Part shown: positions 36,781 through 49,953 of the stretch, piece by piece | Layout: every line of letters begins with the position of its first letter | Numbering within the stretch: the first letter of the stretch is position 1 | NCBI RefSeq assembly: GCF_036370855.1 | Contig: NC_088099.1 | Span: forward strand, 92,505,820-92,569,819 | Direction of reading: 5' to 3' | Source: Dromaius novaehollandiae | Lineage: Eukaryota > Chordata > Aves > Casuariiformes > Dromaiidae | DNA: 64,000 bases | Made by a program: the position numbers and the translations under genes | The notes under the pieces: generated by a model | What the model was told of the DNA's origin: nothing | The model's database searches: none | The model's input: only the letters and a program-made list of their open reading frames with translations

Positions 36781-38926
36781 ATCTGTCAAGTTGCAGAGTA
36801 ACTGGAAGGTACTATATTCTGAGCTATTATATTATATAAATATTATGCAGAATCCAAACATACTTTTTTCTGTAAATAAATCTAAAGACTAAACATTGTA
36901 TTTTATATATATATATGTAGGTATGTATACTGCTAACAGAGAGAACTCCTAAGTGAAAAATCAAGACGTGTGTAACGGAATTAAATTTAGTTCCCAGTTG
37001 CTGATCTCCCAGCTAATGGCCAGCCTCTGAAATGGCCTGGTTCATTAGGAGAGTCCCCCATCCAGTGGCTACAGATGCAATATATCCATCTTGGACATCA
37101 CGGAGGCTTGAGTCTGCACTTTTCGCAAGCACCCATTTCACTCACAGCTTTGAGGTCAGGAGAAGGAGTTCCCTGTTTTCCTTTGACTTTGGCCAGGTCC
37201 TCAGCATGCTAAATTGACTCTTTCCACAGTTCAGAGGAAAAAAAAAAATCTCTTTTTTCCGAAGTACTGCGTCACTAAACTTGTTTTGCTACTGGGAGCA
37301 TGAGGGCAGCGCCGGCAGAGCGGGCAGAGCGGGCTCGCCAGCGTGGCTCTGGGAGGGCAGGGACTGCAAGGTGGGCTGAGGGCTCCGGCCATGACCGCCA
37401 CATAACGGAAAAGCCTGTGCGGCCCACTGCAGAGGGCCACAGCTGCTTCCCCGCTCTTCCTCGAGCCGTCCTTTCTTTGCAAACACCACAGCGGCAGCAC
37501 GCATAATACGGGCTTATTTGAGCTTTCCGCTTGGGACCGTGACCTGACCCCAGACCACTGAAGAGTCGATCTCATCGCAGCTAGAAGTTGCCTGTGTGAG
37601 ATCTTACAATTCTCGCCTTTGACCAACAATTCTTAAAACCGTCTATTGTCAGTTAAATCTGCCTATTGTGGAGCAAAGAATGATAGTAGCATTTTATGTG
37701 TCCACACATTCTCTAGACTGACAAAATGCTCCGTATATATTAAGAATATAAGTACGCTCAGTCCATTCACAACACACAATAAGTGCACAATTCAATTAAC
37801 TAATGCAATTCATATTTCATTAGGACAGAAGCTGTTTGTGACCTTAAACGGACAACAATTTGATGACAGCATTGCAGAATTTTAATTAGCTAGGAAAATA
37901 ACAAAGAAAAATGAAACAGAGGGAAAAAGAGCTGCCTGGCAGAATTGTTCCAAAGAACTTAAAACAAAAGCTGCGTTTGTTCTGCTCAGGCCTTCTCCTC
38001 CTTCCCCCTTGCTAAGGCAGCGAACAAAACATTGTTGCCTTTCCGTGGCTCTGATTAACCATTTGCAGAGAAAGCTATCTCAGCATTTCTGGTATGCACC
38101 TGGTGGGACGGAAAGGCACGGGAAAGAAAAATCTGAGGCCTGGTTTACCTTTTGTTTGTGGGTATATAACTGAAGAGCAGCTCCTCTAAGGAGAATCATT
38201 TTCTATCAGTTTCTTAAATCTGTTCAAGCCCCAGAATACTGGGCTAAAATCCTTTGTGAAGGAAGGTGGGAAACCAGCAACAACAGCAAAATGCTTGATA
38301 ATGTGATTAATAAAATGCAAAAGAACACACCAATACATGAACTGCTGTAGTAAAAATAGAAATGGATTCCCACTTGAAAAATGGAGACTATGCTGCTTCC
38401 ATGGCAATATTAAGCTGCAATTGCTGTAATCTTTCTTTATCTGATACTTTTAAGAAAATGAGGAGAAATTAATAAGGTTAGCTATTACGGTCCTGTAGTA
38501 ATTTCATATTTAATCCAAAATGTTACCATCTCTGGTGACCCCTGTGCAAGCAAAATGGCTCTCTGCAATTCAGTTTCATTATTTAATTATACATTGCTAA
38601 AACTGCGCCGTGTATTACAGAAACATAAAAGGAAGAGATTCTTGTTTTTGTAAAAAAGTACATTATAAAGAGACGGCAGAAGAATGAAAATATCAGATCA
38701 CGGTTTGTGGTCTGTAAAACATGTTCCCTCCCCCCCATCCCTCTCCTGGACTATGACTTCTGTTTTCGAGATAAAATCAGTAAATACATTTTACACAAAG
38801 CTTGCTGGATTTTGCATTATAGCCAAGATGTTGTATAGAAAGCAACTGGATATGTAGTAAGATGTGTCTGTTTAATCAGGATATGTGTTGATCTGGGTCA
38901 GTAGCAAGATGGTTATTTGTCCCTGG

Positions 38927-38940
38927 CCAGTGGGTGGCAA
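38927..38940 (+). promoter_or_regulatory. CTCF-like motif
   Basis: CCAGTGGGTGGCAA, preceded by TGG, fits the CTCF core at 12 of 14 positions. Motif match only. Confidence 0.22.
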
Positions 38941-39524
38941 TGGCAGCAAATGGCTTACAGTAGACAAGGACTGATTTTGATAAACATGTCCAGATGGGTA
39001 TGATTTAAATCAGTAAATATATTGCTTTGTATGAAGAGATATTTTAAAATTAATTTTAAATCATTGTTTACAGTAAGCTGTCTACATCTCCCTGTCACTG
39101 AATGCTACTTATAAGCTCTTAAAATCATTTTTAAACCAGGAATATCATCAGTAAAGAAATAGGAAAATAGCTTTGTCTTCTCCAGTCCTAGTACATCTGA
39201 TGTATCTCTTCTTCATGATGTATTAGATGATCAAAGCTCTATTTTCTGTAACGGGTAAGTCACAAATACTGATATTATTTAGTAGCAACATTTTCAAGCT
39301 TACTGTGAGCCAAAGCTAAGCTTACTGGAATAGATTAAGTTACTTTATTGACAGTATTGTCAAATAACTTTTTACTGCTATGAAAGCATCAAAAAGTACA
39401 GCTGCTAAATGAAAGAGATCATAAAAAGGGAGTTTCCAGAACTCACTGGTATTAGCTGCTCACCCATACATTCCCTTCCTCTCAAGTTTCAAGATGAGAT
39501 TATTGCAAAAAAGGCTGATTTGTC

Positions 39525-39533
39525 AAAAAAAAA

Positions 39534-39585
<52 letters not shown>

Positions 39586-39594
39586 AAAAAGAAA
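39525..39594 (+). repeat. (AAAG)n homopurine microsatellite
   Basis: Seventy uninterrupted purines with about twelve AAAG units, flanked by an A-run on the left. The BCL2 pre-mRNA carries (CUUU)n here. The mirror-repeat purine tract is of the type that can form intramolecular triplex DNA. Confidence 0.95.
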
Positions 39595-39739
39595 CTGTCT
39601 GAACAAATCTGCAAATAAACCAACTCGGGGAATTCCCACGTCTGTGTCTGAACCCCATGATCAAAATAAGGCATCCTCCACCCGAGAAAGGATTATGCTC
39701 CTTTTTAGCCCTTTGCTCTCCCCCTTGCACTGGGGACCG

Positions 39740-39890
39740 CAGGCGTTAGCGCTCCGGGAGCCGGCAGCGGCGGCAGCTCCACTTGGCTCCAGGCGCCCGC
39801 TCCCGCGGGGCCGGGACCGCACCAGCCCCTTTCCTTGCTGCGATGCAGTTAACGAGAAGGTTTGTGCGGCCCGATTGCTCTGTACAGCTG
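39740..39890. other. CpG-rich patch next to the (AAAG)n tract
   Basis: About 17 CpG dinucleotides in 150 bases, with GCGGCGGC and CCCGCGGGGCCGGG, contrast with CpG-poor flanks. The patch is too short for a classical CpG island. It could be a GC-rich enhancer, an unannotated promoter or a local methylation-free spot. Confidence 0.5.
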
Positions 39891-42059
39891 CCTTTTTAAA
39901 TCCACCCCTCCCATTTTGCTTTTTGGCTTAGCTCAGGGAGGAAACCCATCCCCAGGACGCCCGCCTCTGGCACTTGCAGGGGCCTTGCTCAGTCACTGGT
40001 CTGGCCTTGGGCTGACACACAGCAGTGCTGGGCTGAGCTGGAGAGGGATGACTGCTGCCATGCAGTCAGAGCCACAATAATACGAGGTTGCTCCAGTCTT
40101 TATTTTTCTTGCTTTTTTTATACAAATTTGATGCTGTACTTTTTTTTCTTCTCTCTTACAGTGCTGCTAAAATAGAGTAACTCCAGCGCACCGTTGGGAG
40201 TTGCTCCGAATCGACACTGATGCCACTGACAGCTCTTAGACAGAAGGAAACTGAGGTTAAAGAGCAGAGAATATTTCTCATATTGCATTGTTCTTGGAGA
40301 CTATTTCTGGCACACAGGAAGGCCTCACAAAATCACGATCGCACCTATTTTAGTTAATTCCATCCATGACTTGGCCATTCCTGAGGTGTGCACCAAGCCT
40401 GGGAGAGCTGGCGGCAGATTTCACTCTCTGTTTATACTCGGCGGTATGACACTGGAGGGGCTGACTGGAAACGCTTCATTACAAACGGTGGGGAAAAGAG
40501 CCTTCAAACAATACACAACAATATTAACAGGATTGGGTCCAAATGCCGTATTCTAAAATGAACACTTTGATAATCATAACAATGTGGTTTGGAAAGCATC
40601 ACTTTAAAAGGTCAGCTATACCACCTTCTGACTGCACATTGAAAGCATAGCGGATATATTGAGTCATACATATTGTTCATTGTCATTTGCATTTGGTGAA
40701 ATCCCTGCATTTTACCCAATTTAGTAAGCCAGCACCGCCTTGGGCTCCCTTGGCAATACTTAACTTCTAAGTGCCGCTACCGTTTGTTGCTCTAAAACAA
40801 CATCTTATCCCATCCTGTGCCAATAAATCACTCTTCATTCCTTTGATAAATTTTTGTTGTTTAAAGCATGTCAGTCCTGTTGCATTCATGGAAAGAGAGG
40901 GAGCGGCGGACTGAGGCTATGTGGGTATTTTGAGATTCACATCTTGGATACTTGGGGTGTGTATGTGCGTGTTCTGAACAAAATGATTGCCTATATCAAC
41001 TTGCAGATAGCCACCAGTGCATGACAAGATGTTAATCTAACTTAATATTTGTGTGGATAAAGAACTACTGTATCCCTTGTGCTTATTTCTACAATAATTG
41101 TAATTCTACAAACACCACTTGGCATCACGCTACACATCATGAAAAGGCCTTACCAAATTCCGGTAAGCTTTGTGCACTCCAGCATTTTTTAACTGGATTT
41201 GACCTCATGGCCTTTTCCCTATTTTTTGCATATTTCCACTAATAGGGACTGCTCAACTTTCCAATTATCATGTGAGCGATATTTCCAACCAGAATATGGC
41301 GGAAGCTGCCCTCACCCTTCCGGGGGCTACACCTGAAGAGTAAGCAAATTTTGTGGGTATTTAAGCCTTCTTTTATTTTCTATGAGCAGTGTAAAAATGA
41401 CTCATACGTGCTTCAGCTGGAATGCATAGTTGGTAAACATCGATGGGGCGCAATTGTATCTCTAGATTTGTAAATAAAAACAGCCCTTACGACTCTTCAG
41501 TGCTGCTTTGAAGTTTTCAGCGTGAGAAGCTGGGAACACAGGTCGGCGCACACCGCTGGTCGGGGCTGATGGCCACGCTAGCCCGTGGCAGGGGGACACC
41601 AAGAGCAAAGCAGCAGGGAAACGACGAGGACACAGAGCAAAGGAACAGATGCACCTTCACATCATAGTACTGGTACAGGCGTTGAAAACATTTTGAGTGA
41701 AAAAAAAAAATCTCTCACACGGATGCACATACATGCGAAGCAACACAGCGTCTGCTCCAAAGGCCACTGAAGTCCGAGGAAGCTTCCAGCTGACTGAGCC
41801 TGGCATGGCGATTAGTTAAAATAACACCCCCACGCAGACGCACGATCTTAAAACTAATTGGTTTGCTGCCCAATTAAGAATTCAGACTGAACTGTGTAAA
41901 AGCACATATACCTTGAGGAAACTGCACAAGAGAAAAGCCAAGATGGACTTGTTTCTGTAAAAAATAATAGTTTCACAGCACCCTGGAAATAATAATGTTG
42001 TTGCATGGATTAAATGCCCTCCATCCAAGAAGATATGCAAGTCATATTCCTTCTCCTTG

Positions 42060-42170
42060 ACATGGACAGAAAGACTGATGCTCAGGGAATTGCATTTAGG
42101 TGCCTAACCCAAGCTGTGTGAGCAATTCAGGGGGCAAATTTGGAACTGAAACCTGCTGACTTGCTCCATC
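42060..42170 (-). mobile_element. MIR/CORE-SINE-like remnant
   Basis: The plus strand shows GATGCTCAGGGAATTGCATTTAGGTGCCTAACCCAAGCTGTGTGAGCAATTC and TGGAACTGAAACC. This matches the reverse layout CTGAGGCACAGGGAGATTAAGTGACTTGCCCAAGGTCACACAG...GGGAATTGAACCC, with many changes. Confidence 0.4.
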
Positions 42171-42598
42171 TCTCCATCAGCCACCCAAAGGAGTACACGG
42201 GAGTCCTACTGGGGCATAACGCTGACTGCTGTCTGTGGATCCTTCCCTTTTTGCCTAGTTTTGTTGGTTTGTGGCTACTCCAACGTCTCGGTGAGGTGAG
42301 CTCCACCACGCTGGGCTGCGCAAAGTCTGTCTGAGATCCAGCACGTCCCTCCAGTGACGCCTGCTTGGAGTTACCCACTGATGAGTGACAGCGTGCAAAA
42401 CTCAATGACATTCATATTCGTAGTTGCCTGCTACTTAAATGTTCGCTATGGTGAAACTTTCCTTACAGGAATGGGGACAGGGCAAACTTTTATTAGCCCC
42501 ACATGGACTTTATCTGTTTTAAATGTTACACTGTCACAGGGGAAGGAGTGCCATCGTTCACAGCATTAGAGGCAGTCAGCTGCACTTAATTTAAAATT

Positions 42599-42626
42599 AA
42601 AAGGGAAAGAAAAAAGAAAAGAAAAG

Positions 42627-42679
<53 letters not shown>

Positions 42680-42699
42680 GAAAAGAAAAGGGAAAAAAG
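42599..42699 (+). repeat. (AAAAG)n homopurine microsatellite
   Basis: One hundred and one uninterrupted purines: mainly AAAAG pentamers in several blocks separated by AAAAAAG phase shifts, with GGG at both edges. The interruptions show that the array grew in stages. It ends less than 300 bases from the tandem duplication at 42,980. Confidence 0.95.
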
Positions 42700-42979
42700 T
42701 ATCTGCCTAATGTTTTGCACTACAGCAGGCTATGGTAACTTGCCCCAGAAACATTTTATTCAGCCCAGCCCTTCAGTACAAAAGAGCGCTGTAACCAGTT
42801 CATGATGTGAAGCCTGCAAAAGGCACTGCACGGCTTGGCCAATGCTAGGCTGCTGCCACGTGCCGTAAGCGCAACATTCACCTATCCGTGCTCAGTCCAG
42901 AGCTGCATTTACAAGTAAATATTACCAAATCCTACACAGAAATGATGCATCCCTGAGTAAGGCTGGCCTGGCTGTGACG

Positions 42980-43269
42980 TGAGCCCAAGCCGTACCCCTG
43001 CCTCAGGTCCCCCCACTGCTGTCACGAGTGGCAGTGCTCAGCTGGGGCGCACAGAGGCTCAGGCTGGGAGTGTTTTATGCAAAGGTGGTGTTTAAAATCG
43101 GCTGGTGCCCGAGTTTGCATGTGCTGAGCCCAAGCCGTACCCCTGCCTCAGGTCCCCCCACTGCTGTCACGAGTGGCAGTGCTCAGCTGGGGCGCACAGA
43201 GGCTCAGGCTGGGAGTGTTTTATGCAAAGGTGGTGTTTAAAATCGGCTGGTGCCCGAGTTTGCATGTGC
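42980..43269 (+). repeat. Perfect 145 bp tandem duplication
   Basis: Positions 42,980-43,124 and 43,125-43,269 are identical over all 145 bases by my reading, starting TGAGCCCAAGCCGTACC and ending GCATGTGC. After the second copy only TGA continues the repeat. The flanks do not match, so this is a clean two-unit head-to-tail duplication and a recent one. The unit is GC-rich in its first half and has no recognisable coding content. Confidence 0.95.
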
Positions 43270-45099
43270 TGAACTTGCCCCCCATCTGCACAGGGACTAA
43301 CAGCTATGCAGGAGAGCCCTTCTCCTGCCTCCCACCACGTCCCAGGTGCCCCACATGCGGTGTGGGGACGGCACAGAAACCACGGTGCCAACTGCACGCA
43401 CCAGGCTCAGTGTTGCACCCACTCCAATCCAGTGTAAAAGCTAGTGGGACTAGATGTGCTCTGCATGAAAAAAAAATACGATCCGAAATAATATCTCTGT
43501 TCACAGGGGGACTTCACCTTTGAAGGTCTTCATTGGGAGCAAAAAGGCTGGGGGCAAGAGAAGCCAGTCTGACTCTGAAAACTGATAGCATCTTCACATT
43601 GATTTAAGATTTCCATTCGCCATCATACATTTTCCAGTTTGCACTTCATTGACGCACATGGTGTTGAAAGAGTTGTAATAGCTGATGTTTATTATATTTG
43701 TAGACCAGGTGGCCCTACTGCCTGGATTACACTTTCTGCCTTCTATTCCTAACGCTGCCTTCACGAACAGAAAGGTTTGTGGATGTCAAACACCTAGCCT
43801 TTGACCCTCTTAGAAAAAATAAAAGAGAAGTCGGTCATGGTGTCACTCAGTTTTAAATAGCCCATTGGTACCTTTCATACTGCAGTATCCATTCAGCTCC
43901 TGACAATCACAGCGTGAATGAAAAAGAGTCATTGCTGAGCAAACAGATAAGAGTCTGGAGGAACTGATCAATATATTTAGATAAGGTGTAACAAGAATAC
44001 GTAGCAACCTGTATCTTTGCTGGTGCCTGGCAGAGTCAAGATTAGAGGAGAGGAAAATAAAAATCCCTATATTAAATACTTCAGCCTGAATTCTTTTCTT
44101 TTACACTATGGTTAATCAACACTGCTGCAGCCATGGTGTTAGTCTAAGTTCAGGATAACTCAGTGGCATTTAAAGAACCTCAAACACAGAAATACAGCTG
44201 GAAAGTCCTAGGCCTCCTCAGCATATTAATCCTTTGAAGTCAGATCAGCCACCTGCACCTTCATGTACATTGGTTTTACAGAGAAGATTTTGGAAGTTTA
44301 AAAATAATTCAAAATGTGTTAGTCATGCTTGAAATGGCCAAATGAAGATTAGAAAAAAAAGCAGCAAAAAACCCCAACAGCTTAACTGAACATGAGGCGA
44401 CATTGAAGGGTATGTAAATATTTATACAGAATTTTATAATAGTGCACTATACACCACACTTTTTTGCCCACACATTGACTCCAATGCTCATTAAATGGAA
44501 TTTCTTTAACTCTGAAAAAGATCTTTATAGGACTGAGAAGAGAAAAAACTAGGACAGCATCAGATATGAACTAGCTTTTGAGAGCAGAGCCAGTTACATG
44601 ACCAAAGCTGTATCCAATTGCCTTTGCTGTTTTCTTTCAGAGAAGCAGCTGAGCAATTTTAAATAATGGAAGAAAGGAGTCTGTTTATAGAACAAACTGG
44701 AAATGGGGCTCTACCTGCATATGCAGAACATGCAGCCAAAGTCATCTTTGGCTTCACTTAAGTTTTGGCTTATTCTGAAGCTAAAAAAGGCATTTCATCT
44801 TTTTCTTTTCTCAACTATATATATGAATACATATGCAGGCACACTCAGGAGAAAAAGAGCAAGCAGGCCTATATAAAATCCCCTCTATCTTTAGCTGAAA
44901 ATTTTTTACTGTGTCAAATTCAGAATGCAGTGCAAAAACAAAATCTAGAGAAGAGTATTTTAAGACCTGTTTAATTTTCAGGGGATTTTTTCCTCATAAA
45001 TAAACTTACCTGTGAGTGCTATAAGAATCTGTTACATTTCTTGCTTTATACATGTTTGTAAGACAGCATGTTTAGTATAGGAAATTCACAAAATGCCCA

Positions 45100-45137
45100 T
45101 TATAGAAGGGTTGCTGCTGCCAGTACAGAAGGGTTGT
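45100..45137 (+). repeat. Imperfect short tandem repeat, 2 copies
   Basis: AGAAGGGTTGCTGCT, then a spacer, then AGAAGGGTTGTTGCT: one mismatch, period about 24 bases. Confidence 0.65.
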
Positions 45138-47753
45138 TGCTAATCAAGTTTTACAGAAAATCTTACCGAATTGCTTATGGGGGAAAAAACCCCATCAACA
45201 TCATGTAGCTTCCATGTTTGTCCAAAGATATTTGTTGTGAGCACACACTGTACTACTCAGCAGAAAACCCCCCCTACAATCTGCGTCTAAACCCTGAAGT
45301 CCGAGGTGTGTTTATAGAGGTGTCCCTGTCTACTCGGTTTCCTTCAAAAGTAATTTCGCCTCAGTTTACTTAGGTATTTTATTAGCTAATTTCCTAATAG
45401 TCTGGCCCAAACTTTCAGCCATGGTTTTATCTTCAGTTTTCATCTACTGAGTCTAATAGATTTCAAGTGTTGTTTTGACCTGAGACTTGTCAATCATCCA
45501 TCTCTGGATGGAAGGCTTACCAACTGGCAGCTGGGGGCCTTAAGCAGGCAAGGCTGGACCGTTGAAATACTGCTGAAGAGCATAAGCAGGCATGCAAACC
45601 CACAAACAGAGTTACGCATTTAGCTGTCATTTTAGGCACGTCAGTCCTGAATTTTTGGACCCCCTCTCAGTCACTGCCTAGCACTGAAATCTTAATTTTG
45701 TACCCATAATATTTACCTAGGACTCTAGGTGCTGGCTGCTTATCTTGATTTGCTCTGGCTTGATTCGGTATACGCTCACACAGATCACCGTCAGGATCAG
45801 GCCTTGCAAAATAACAACTTTTATTATCCTAGTGCTGCTACTCTCCCTTTGCACAGTTAACCAGAACAACTCAAGGGAACACGGGGCAAACCAAGGTCCC
45901 TTCCCCCTTGCCCACTGTCCTACAAGACTGCTCTCACTAGCTCTATAGGTGGGTATCTCTTCATAAGTGGGTCTCTCTCCTATCAAAGCTTTTCCATTTT
46001 GTATTATATATTTAAATTAGTCACTGGAAGAGGATGAATCCCACATCTTATGCCTAAGCCGATACTGGGCTACAGATCAGTCTCCAATCATGTCTAACAC
46101 AGTTCTTGCAGGCCAAATGAAACAAGAGGAGACAGCGGAGATAGAGGCTAGTTGCCTAACTCAGGGCAGTGGGAAGACTCCTCAAAGACAACTGCTGCGG
46201 TACTCAGCGTGTTCTTTCTGAAGACCAACCCAACGTATGTTGAGACCAGGCTTCCAGATTGCAGGACGCAATATTCACAGTAATTACAACCCTAACATTT
46301 GGACTTCATCAAAAAGCAGCAGCTCATGGCCAAGTGCAATTGTAAATACCACTTACATTTTAGCAAAGCCTAAGCCAGCAGATAGATCCCTACAATCCAG
46401 AAAATGCTGAACAACAATGTTGCTGATTTGCTTGCCAGAGCCAAGGATACTATAATAACCATGAGCTTAAATTGTAACCAGGCACTTTTAAATTTTTTTC
46501 GCTGTGAATTGCTTTAAAGAATCCTAAATCGATTCTAGACACAATAAGGATATGAATTGTCTTGTGATCAGCTAGGATAGCCACATTATCAACTGCCAGA
46601 GCAGACTAGTACGCATTTTTTTTTTCTTTTCCCAGGTCAAAAAGAGAAACTACTCTCTAGCACAAAGTCCTGTAGATGACCAACAGCTGTGATGGAGTGC
46701 TAGCTACACCATACACACTATTAGCAAAGACAGCGCTCTCAGTTTTAGAAGCACGGTTTTCAGTGAGGTTGACATTTCTGGGGCCATCCCCATGCTGTTT
46801 GAAGCACTGGCTCATTAGAAAGCAAAAGCAGCATCGCGTGAGCATGACATCAGAGCCACGAAAGGGCAGAGTCCTTGCAGAGATGGCCAAGTCCTCTGCT
46901 AGTCCCTCTGCTTCTGAGTCACCCAAAATCCTGAGAATACCCCAAACACCTGTTTCTCAGGACAAATGCTTGAGAAAAGAAGAACAAGAACCCGGGAGCA
47001 TCCTCAACTGCATCTGCAGAGTCAAAGGAGCATTTTCCTATTCAGAAAACCTGAAAGCAGTTTGCCTTGCCTGGGTGCAGATCTGCCTCGGCGGCCCCTC
47101 ACTCCTGCCCATGTTGTGGAGTAACCTTCAGTGAGGCGGCCCAAGTAGTCATGTGTTAATACTTACAGATGAAAAAACACCATACTAAAGTGTATTTAAC
47201 CACGTATCCAAAACCCTCTACATTTGTTCAGCATGGATGGGTTCAGTGGTTCAGTTAACATGAGCTCAGGCTAGTCTGAACCTGTTAAGTATTCAATTGT
47301 CTGATCCATTGCATCTCTTTGCTTTATTTTCTGTGTTCCTGGATTTTGTTTTTTCCATGACACAAGCATTTCACTAGCCTTTTGGAAAAGGCATTTAGCT
47401 GAAAAGCACCAAGTAGTAGGAAATAGTTTGTTCTCAGTACGCTTTGAAGGAAATAAAGTCAACATGATAGATTAGTACTGAGTAAGTGGAAGTTATTTTT
47501 CCCAGGATGTCACACTCGTGCCTCAGAAATGAGTGATCTAGAGCTTCGAATAAAGTACTAGCAAAAACACCAAAATATACATCATTTATAGCAAAATAAA
47601 TGCCAGAAAGAAAAGTTTTACAAGCTCATGCTGAGCCATACAAAGCCCAATAAACATTTGCTTGTCACAGTGCAAAGCAATGGTTACGGCATGCGGAGGA
47701 AATTATGTCTACACCGCAAAGAGGGTGTGTCTGGATTTAAAACTAGGTGAATG

Positions 47754-47815
47754 GATCAGATCTTCATCTGGTGTAAGTCAGAAAAGCTACAGAGATTTCA
47801 GTCAGGTTTTACATG
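47754..47815 (+). mobile_element. Ancient 'TTCAATGG'-type repeat, related long-core form
   Basis: GGATCAGATCTTCATCTGGTGTAAGTCAG is followed by GCTACAGAGATTTCAGTCAGGTTTTAC. This parallels a common sauropsid repeat with GATC-TCAGCTGGTGTAAATC, AGCTCCATTGACTTCAATGGAG and TTTACACCAGC. Diverged and non-coding. Confidence 0.4.
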
Positions 47816-49953
47816 ATTATTCCTAATGAGCTCTTGCTCCATAAATTCTGCAGAGATGCCTGGTTTACAAGGCCACTGCTTTGAAAATTCATAATCTTCC
47901 TTTTAGGCTTCTCCATACGGGATTCCTTAAACAGATTTGTTGTTTGATCCTCCATAGGAGGAAAAAAAGCCTGAATAACTCCTGTCTCATTTGGCTACAG
48001 CTGACAAATTAACATAGGCACCAAAATTAAAATTGTGCTCAATTCGATTTGGAACTGAAGGAAGAACTTGATCTGGGGGGGAGGAAAGCCCACACGGCAG
48101 ATTGCCTCTAGCAACTCGCGTAGGTCCCGTGAGCTGCTCTGACACAGACCAACCCTGACTCCCAAAGCAGGGATGAAGGGGCAGTCTCCCTCGAGGGCTG
48201 TAGCTGTAGTTTATGAACGTGCACCTTATTAGCAGTCTGTGACCCCATTAGGCAGGGCTCCTCATTTCTTGGCTTGGGCAAAACTCTCCGGAGATTGTCA
48301 CAGCTGTATGCCATGCACAGGGATTTCATGCTGGGGCACGGAAGATGGCTTTCAAAGTCACCTTGCAGAAAGGCTAAGTGATTCAGAGATCATCCTTTGG
48401 ACTTACGGAAAAGGAAGTGTTTGGATTTTTTGCTTAATCTGATGGCTCTAACCTATAGAGATACCTACTCTCCAGCAGGCAAACTCATCCTCCCAGATGA
48501 AGAGCTGTCATTAGAGAATACACGTAATCTAATATGGCTCCTTTCTAGATAACTAAGTTAGAAGTATAAGAGTACTTATTTCTTACATGAATTCACATCA
48601 CTTTCTGTTTTTAGAGAAAAAAAAGAAAAACAAAAAAGAACAACTCATGAGCAGCTGATGACCTGATCCATGTAGATCAGTTATAGAGGGGTAACTGTGC
48701 TGTTCACAAAGGACTTTTGATCTAGGCAGCCGACAAGCAGTGATTTAAGATGGACTGGGGCTGAGCGGTGGTGACGGTAGGGGACTTTTGTGGCAGGCCT
48801 GAACCGTTTGCTGATTAGGCCAAACCACCACAGATCTCAGAGTCATGCGCCCTCGGGAACGGCGCGTTTTGTGAACGCGTTCGGCTAACTGGGGGCTGCT
48901 GCAGACACTCAGCGCCGTCTTTCAGTCTGGTTACAAAACAGAGGGGAGAGACTAAATGACTCTAAAACTAGCCTGGTGGGATGGCTGCAGCAAACGCAAG
49001 GCAATAGGCACTGAGGCTTGGAAGACACCAGAGAGTCAAACATCCAGTCACAAAAAAAGAGCTATGTGAGCAATGTGGAAAGAAAGGTCATGCTGAACGT
49101 CACCTTTTTCACTATTCAAATCCGTCAGATCACAGATGCTTTTGAGCCGTCTGTAAGTGCTTTAAGTTGATTTGTCCTATGAAGCACTGCTGAAGCTTCG
49201 ACCTGAGTTTAGATTTAGGCTGGAGACATAAGCAACAGTGGCAGCATTCAGCAAAAGCTTGTAGTGATAAAAAAATGCAGCAAACGCTGTGCTAAGAGTT
49301 TCAACAGTACACTCAGGCTGTTTCCGTACGGTTCTCATACGTATTTTGGAGTGGAAAGGGATATGTATGTTGTCATTTGTATATGCCGTATCAACTGCTG
49401 TTCCTCATACATTAATCTGGCATGATTTTCTGTTCCTTTCCTTAAAATTTCCTTTTATGGCTGCCATGCAGTAGATCTGTTATTTTTAAACTACTGCATT
49501 GTTTTTCTCTTAATACACATCTGATTGTTCAAAGCCCAACCATGGATTCTCAAAATATACATCTGCATTCTTCCACAGTTACACGCTGAGTTCATTTTTG
49601 ATTTTTATCAGCAGAAGAATTTCAGTTTGGGAGGTTTTGTATTTTTAAGTTCTGGTGGCTACAGGTGGGAAGTGTTGATTCATTAGCGAGCAAGTTAAAA
49701 GGCTGCAAAACAACCTTCTGCCCTGGCACCAAGGCTGAGTAATAAGCTACTTGATGTACTGAAGTTTCCAATGAAAGCTGTTTTTCAAGAAATGGCAGCA
49801 GTTTTGAACTGCTGATATGAGTGAGGGGTAGTTTTCAAACTGTCCCGAACTCTGCTTTGCCAGCTTTCGCATTGCCGTTCTACTCGGGAAACTTCTTTTG
49901 TTGTCGAACTCTTAATGACAACATTTTCGTTTGAGAGAGCTGCTCTTAAAGTT

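Larger units (their letters stand above)
30001..42000 (-). other. BCL2: BCL2 intron, second part
   Basis: Intronic sequence with a CR1-type LINE tail (33.95-34.13 kb), a GC-rich segment with a 13 bp minisatellite (35.05-35.4 kb), an AT-rich segment resembling conserved non-coding DNA (37.64-37.9 kb), a 70-base (AAAG)n homopurine tract and an adjacent CpG-rich patch (39.5-39.9 kb). The 184-codon frame at 34,948-35,502 (+) crosses the minisatellite and shows no protein features. No exon recognised. Confidence 0.8.

Noticed and set aside
39494..39931. 145-codon plus-strand frame through the (AAAG)n tract
   Set aside because: The lysine/glutamate/arginine run is only the translated microsatellite; the rest is GC-rich sequence without domain features.
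43028..43523. Two overlapping plus-strand frames sharing their first 60 or so residues
   Set aside because: The shared residues come from the 145 bp tandem duplication, not from a gene family.
46676..47134. 152-codon plus-strand frame
   Set aside because: No recognisable domain, no splice or promoter context, and intronic antisense position.
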